DNA from: Erythrobacter sp.
Lineage (GTDB): Bacteria > Pseudomonadota > Alphaproteobacteria > Sphingomonadales > Sphingomonadaceae
DNA length: 64,000 bases
Direction of reading: 5' to 3'
Assembly (NCBI GenBank): GCA_009993605.1
Contig: JAACTB010000015.1
Coordinates: 88,801-152,800, forward strand
Part shown: piece after piece, positions 62,800 through 64,000 of the stretch
How positions within the stretch are numbered: the stretch's first letter is position 1
Layout: the number at the start of each line of letters is the position of its first letter
Notes under the pieces: generated by a model
Database searches by the model: none
What the model was told of the DNA's origin: nothing
Seen by the model: the letters and a program-made list of their open reading frames with translations, nothing else
Position numbers and translations under genes: made by a program

Positions 62800-63723
62800 C
62801 TATCCGAACAGGATGCGCGACAGGCGCCGCCGCGTGGTGACCGCCCAGGGATCCTCAAGGCCGACCGCCTCGAAGATCTGCAGAAGCTTTCCGCGCGCGG
62901 CGCCCTCGTTCCACGAATTGTCGGCCTCGATCATGGCGAGCAGTTCGTCCGCCGCCTCGTCGCGCCGACCGGCCGCGAAGGCCGCTTCGGCATAGGCCAG
63001 GCGATCGTCCATCGCGCCGCCTTCGGCCTTCGACTTCAGCGCGGCCAGCTCGCCCTCGTCCGGCGCGTTGGCCGCGAGATCGAGCGCGCTCTGGGCCGCT
63101 TCCAATTGCGGATCGTCGACCAGAGCGGGGTTGCTGCGCGCGGCGGCAAGAGCAGCCTTGGCGTCCTCGATCCGCCCCGCTTCGACCAGCGCCCGCACCA
63201 GTCCGGCCTGCGCCGCGCCCTCGTCGGGCGCCATCTCGATCACCTGCATGAAGATGCCCGCCGCGCGTTCCGCGTCGCCATCGGCCAGCACCTGTTCGCC
63301 CATCGCGACGAATTGCGCGATGTTCGCCTGCGCGTCCGACTTCTCGCCGGCTGCGCCCGGTTCGACGGGAAGCTGGCTCAAAAGCTGATCCAGCGTCTGC
63401 TTCAATTGCGATTCGCTGCGCGCATTGGTCAGGTCGGCGACCGGCTGGCCCTGGAACATCGCATAGACGGTGGGGATCGACCGGACCTGGAACTGGCTGG
63501 CGATGAACTGTTCCTCGTCCACATTCACCTTGGCCAGGACCACGCCCTTGTCGGCATACTCAGCCGCGACCTTTTCAAGCACCGGCGTCAGCGCCTTGCA
63601 CGGGCCGCACCATTCGGCCCAGAAATAGAGCACGACGAGCTTCGTCATCGACGGTTCGACGACATCGCTGCGGAAGCGATCGACCGCCTTCTGTTCGTCG
63701 AGATTGAGACCCATGCTCGCCAC
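62800..63723 (-). CDS. CnoX/YbbN-like thioredoxin with TPR-type tail
   Basis: A 307-residue protein. The N-terminal thioredoxin domain (1-115) has the W-C-G-P-C motif (C39, C42) and SIPTVYAMFQGQP with the cis-proline. The remaining 190 residues are helical, TPR-like (GEQVLADGDAERAAGIFMQV, AQAGLVRALVEAGRIEDAK). Such CnoX proteins act as chaperedoxins handing clients to GroEL. GTG start with AGGAAG upstream. It heads a two-gene unit with the Lon-domain protein, a sensible folding-quality pair. Confidence 0.88.
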   Translation of the reverse strand: MASMGLNLDEQKAVDRFRSDVVEPSMTKLVVLYFWAEWCGPCKALTPVLEKVAAEYADKGVVLAKVNVDEEQFIASQFQVRSIPTVYAMFQGQPVADLTNARSESQLKQTLDQLLSQLPVEPGAAGEKSDAQANIAQFVAMGEQVLADGDAERAAGIFMQVIEMAPDEGAAQAGLVRALVEAGRIEDAKAALAAARSNPALVDDPQLEAAQSALDLAANAPDEGELAALKSKAEGGAMDDRLAYAEAAFAAGRRDEAADELLAMIEADNSWNEGAARGKLLQIFEAVGLEDPWAVTTRRRLSRILFG

Positions 63724-63939
63724 TGCGATCTTCCTTTCCTGCGCGTTCGTTCGCTGTATCGGGCCCTTATGTGGGGCGCGTGCAGGCCCTTTTGAAGGGC
63801 GAGGCCGGGCAGGACAAGGGCTGGATCGCCGCGCGGGCGCGATCCGGCATTTTTGCCTTGCACGGCGTTTAACCCGCTGCTAATCGCGCGCCTCCCCACG
63901 GTGCCATGGCCAGCCGGCCTACACCGGGAACGTCAGTGA

Positions 63940-64000
63940 GCGGGCGTAGCTCAGGGGTAGAGCACAACCTTGCCAAGGTTGGGGTCGGGCGTTCGAATCG
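63940..64000 (+). tRNA. tRNA-Gly(GCC), cut by the window end
   Basis: The 5' part of a tRNA: acceptor GCGGGCG, D-arm GCTCAGGGGTAGAGC, anticodon stem-loop CAACCTTGCCAAGGTTG with anticodon GCC, and the start of the T-arm (CGGGCGTTCGAATCG). The T-arm 3' half is only partly present, and acceptor 3' and CCA lie past the end. Confidence 0.93.

Noticed and set aside
63868..63885. CtrA box (TTAA-N7-TTAA) near the tRNA-Gly
   Set aside because: The second half reads CTAA and the context is a tRNA leader.

Overview
The window looks like chromosomal DNA of an aerobic, high-GC alphaproteobacterium of the order Sphingomonadales, most likely an Erythrobacteraceae member. The clues are an Oar-like TonB receptor, a bacteriophytochrome with an HWE-type histidine kinase, EcfG-type stress promoters (GGAAC-N16/17-CGTT), a MetX/MetW pair, ftsEX beside a zinc-ribbon protein, and a DUF1674 protein. 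This placement is inference from gene content, not a database match. Gene packing is very tight: many ATGA, GTGA or TGATG overlaps, three convergent pairs that share a stop-codon palindrome, and no gene-free stretch over 300 bases. No integrase, transposase, CRISPR array or prophage was seen.

Region by region. 1-5.8 kb: fatty-acyl-AMP ligase (cut by the window start), a DUF389 membrane protein, and a TelA / XpaC-like / PHA-system gene run. 5.9-9.1 kb: a light-sensing pair, heme oxygenase then a bacteriophytochrome fused to a kinase and a receiver domain. 9.1-13.4 kb: TonB and an Oar-like receptor. 13.7-17.3 kb: a 2-oxoglutarate oxygenase, a nucleoside transporter, a queuosine-precursor transporter and a DUF421 protein. 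17.4-23.2 kb: the most interesting block, a compact arsenosugar-type cluster made of an ArsM-like methyltransferase, an SDR epimerase, two rSAM/selenodomain-associated glycosyltransferases, a MerA-like flavoprotein and an unusual radical SAM protein. 23.3-28.6 kb: tRNA-Lys, folK, an N-carbamoylputrescine amidase, a SIMPL lipoprotein, an exported methyltransferase-like protein, msrA, an RsmB-type rRNA methyltransferase and a DUF1674 (SDHAF4-like) protein. 28.6-34.3 kb: a minus-strand run of mrp, an orphan molybdopterin hydroxylase large subunit, ferrochelatase and a cytochrome P450. 34.5-42 kb: hflK-hflC-degP, then PBP1A, msrB and a GST. 43.1-45.9 kb: a glutathione-dependent formaldehyde detoxification operon. 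46.5-53.4 kb: metX-metW, hisC, the ftsE-ftsX-ydcF-plsC operon and a zinc-ribbon membrane protein. 53.5-56.7 kb: tRNA-Leu, a frameshifted SnoaL/DUF4440-type gene, and small stress-type proteins, two with good EcfG promoters, around an isolated nrdB. 56.7-64 kb: an exported nuclease, lipoproteins, argB, a YggT-folD-lipoprotein-marC run, a Lon-substrate-domain protein, a CnoX/YbbN-like thioredoxin, and a tRNA-Gly cut by the window end.

How the genes connect. The arsenic block should methylate trivalent arsenic and attach nucleoside- or sugar-derived groups. The flavoprotein and the radical SAM gene overlap in the way of cotranscribed partners. Heme oxygenase supplies biliverdin to the phytochrome next to it. 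Ferrochelatase sits next to a heme-requiring P450, with a perfect 16-bp palindrome between them. Starts were reassigned where an internal start fits the family N-terminus, a signal peptide or a ribosome-binding site better.
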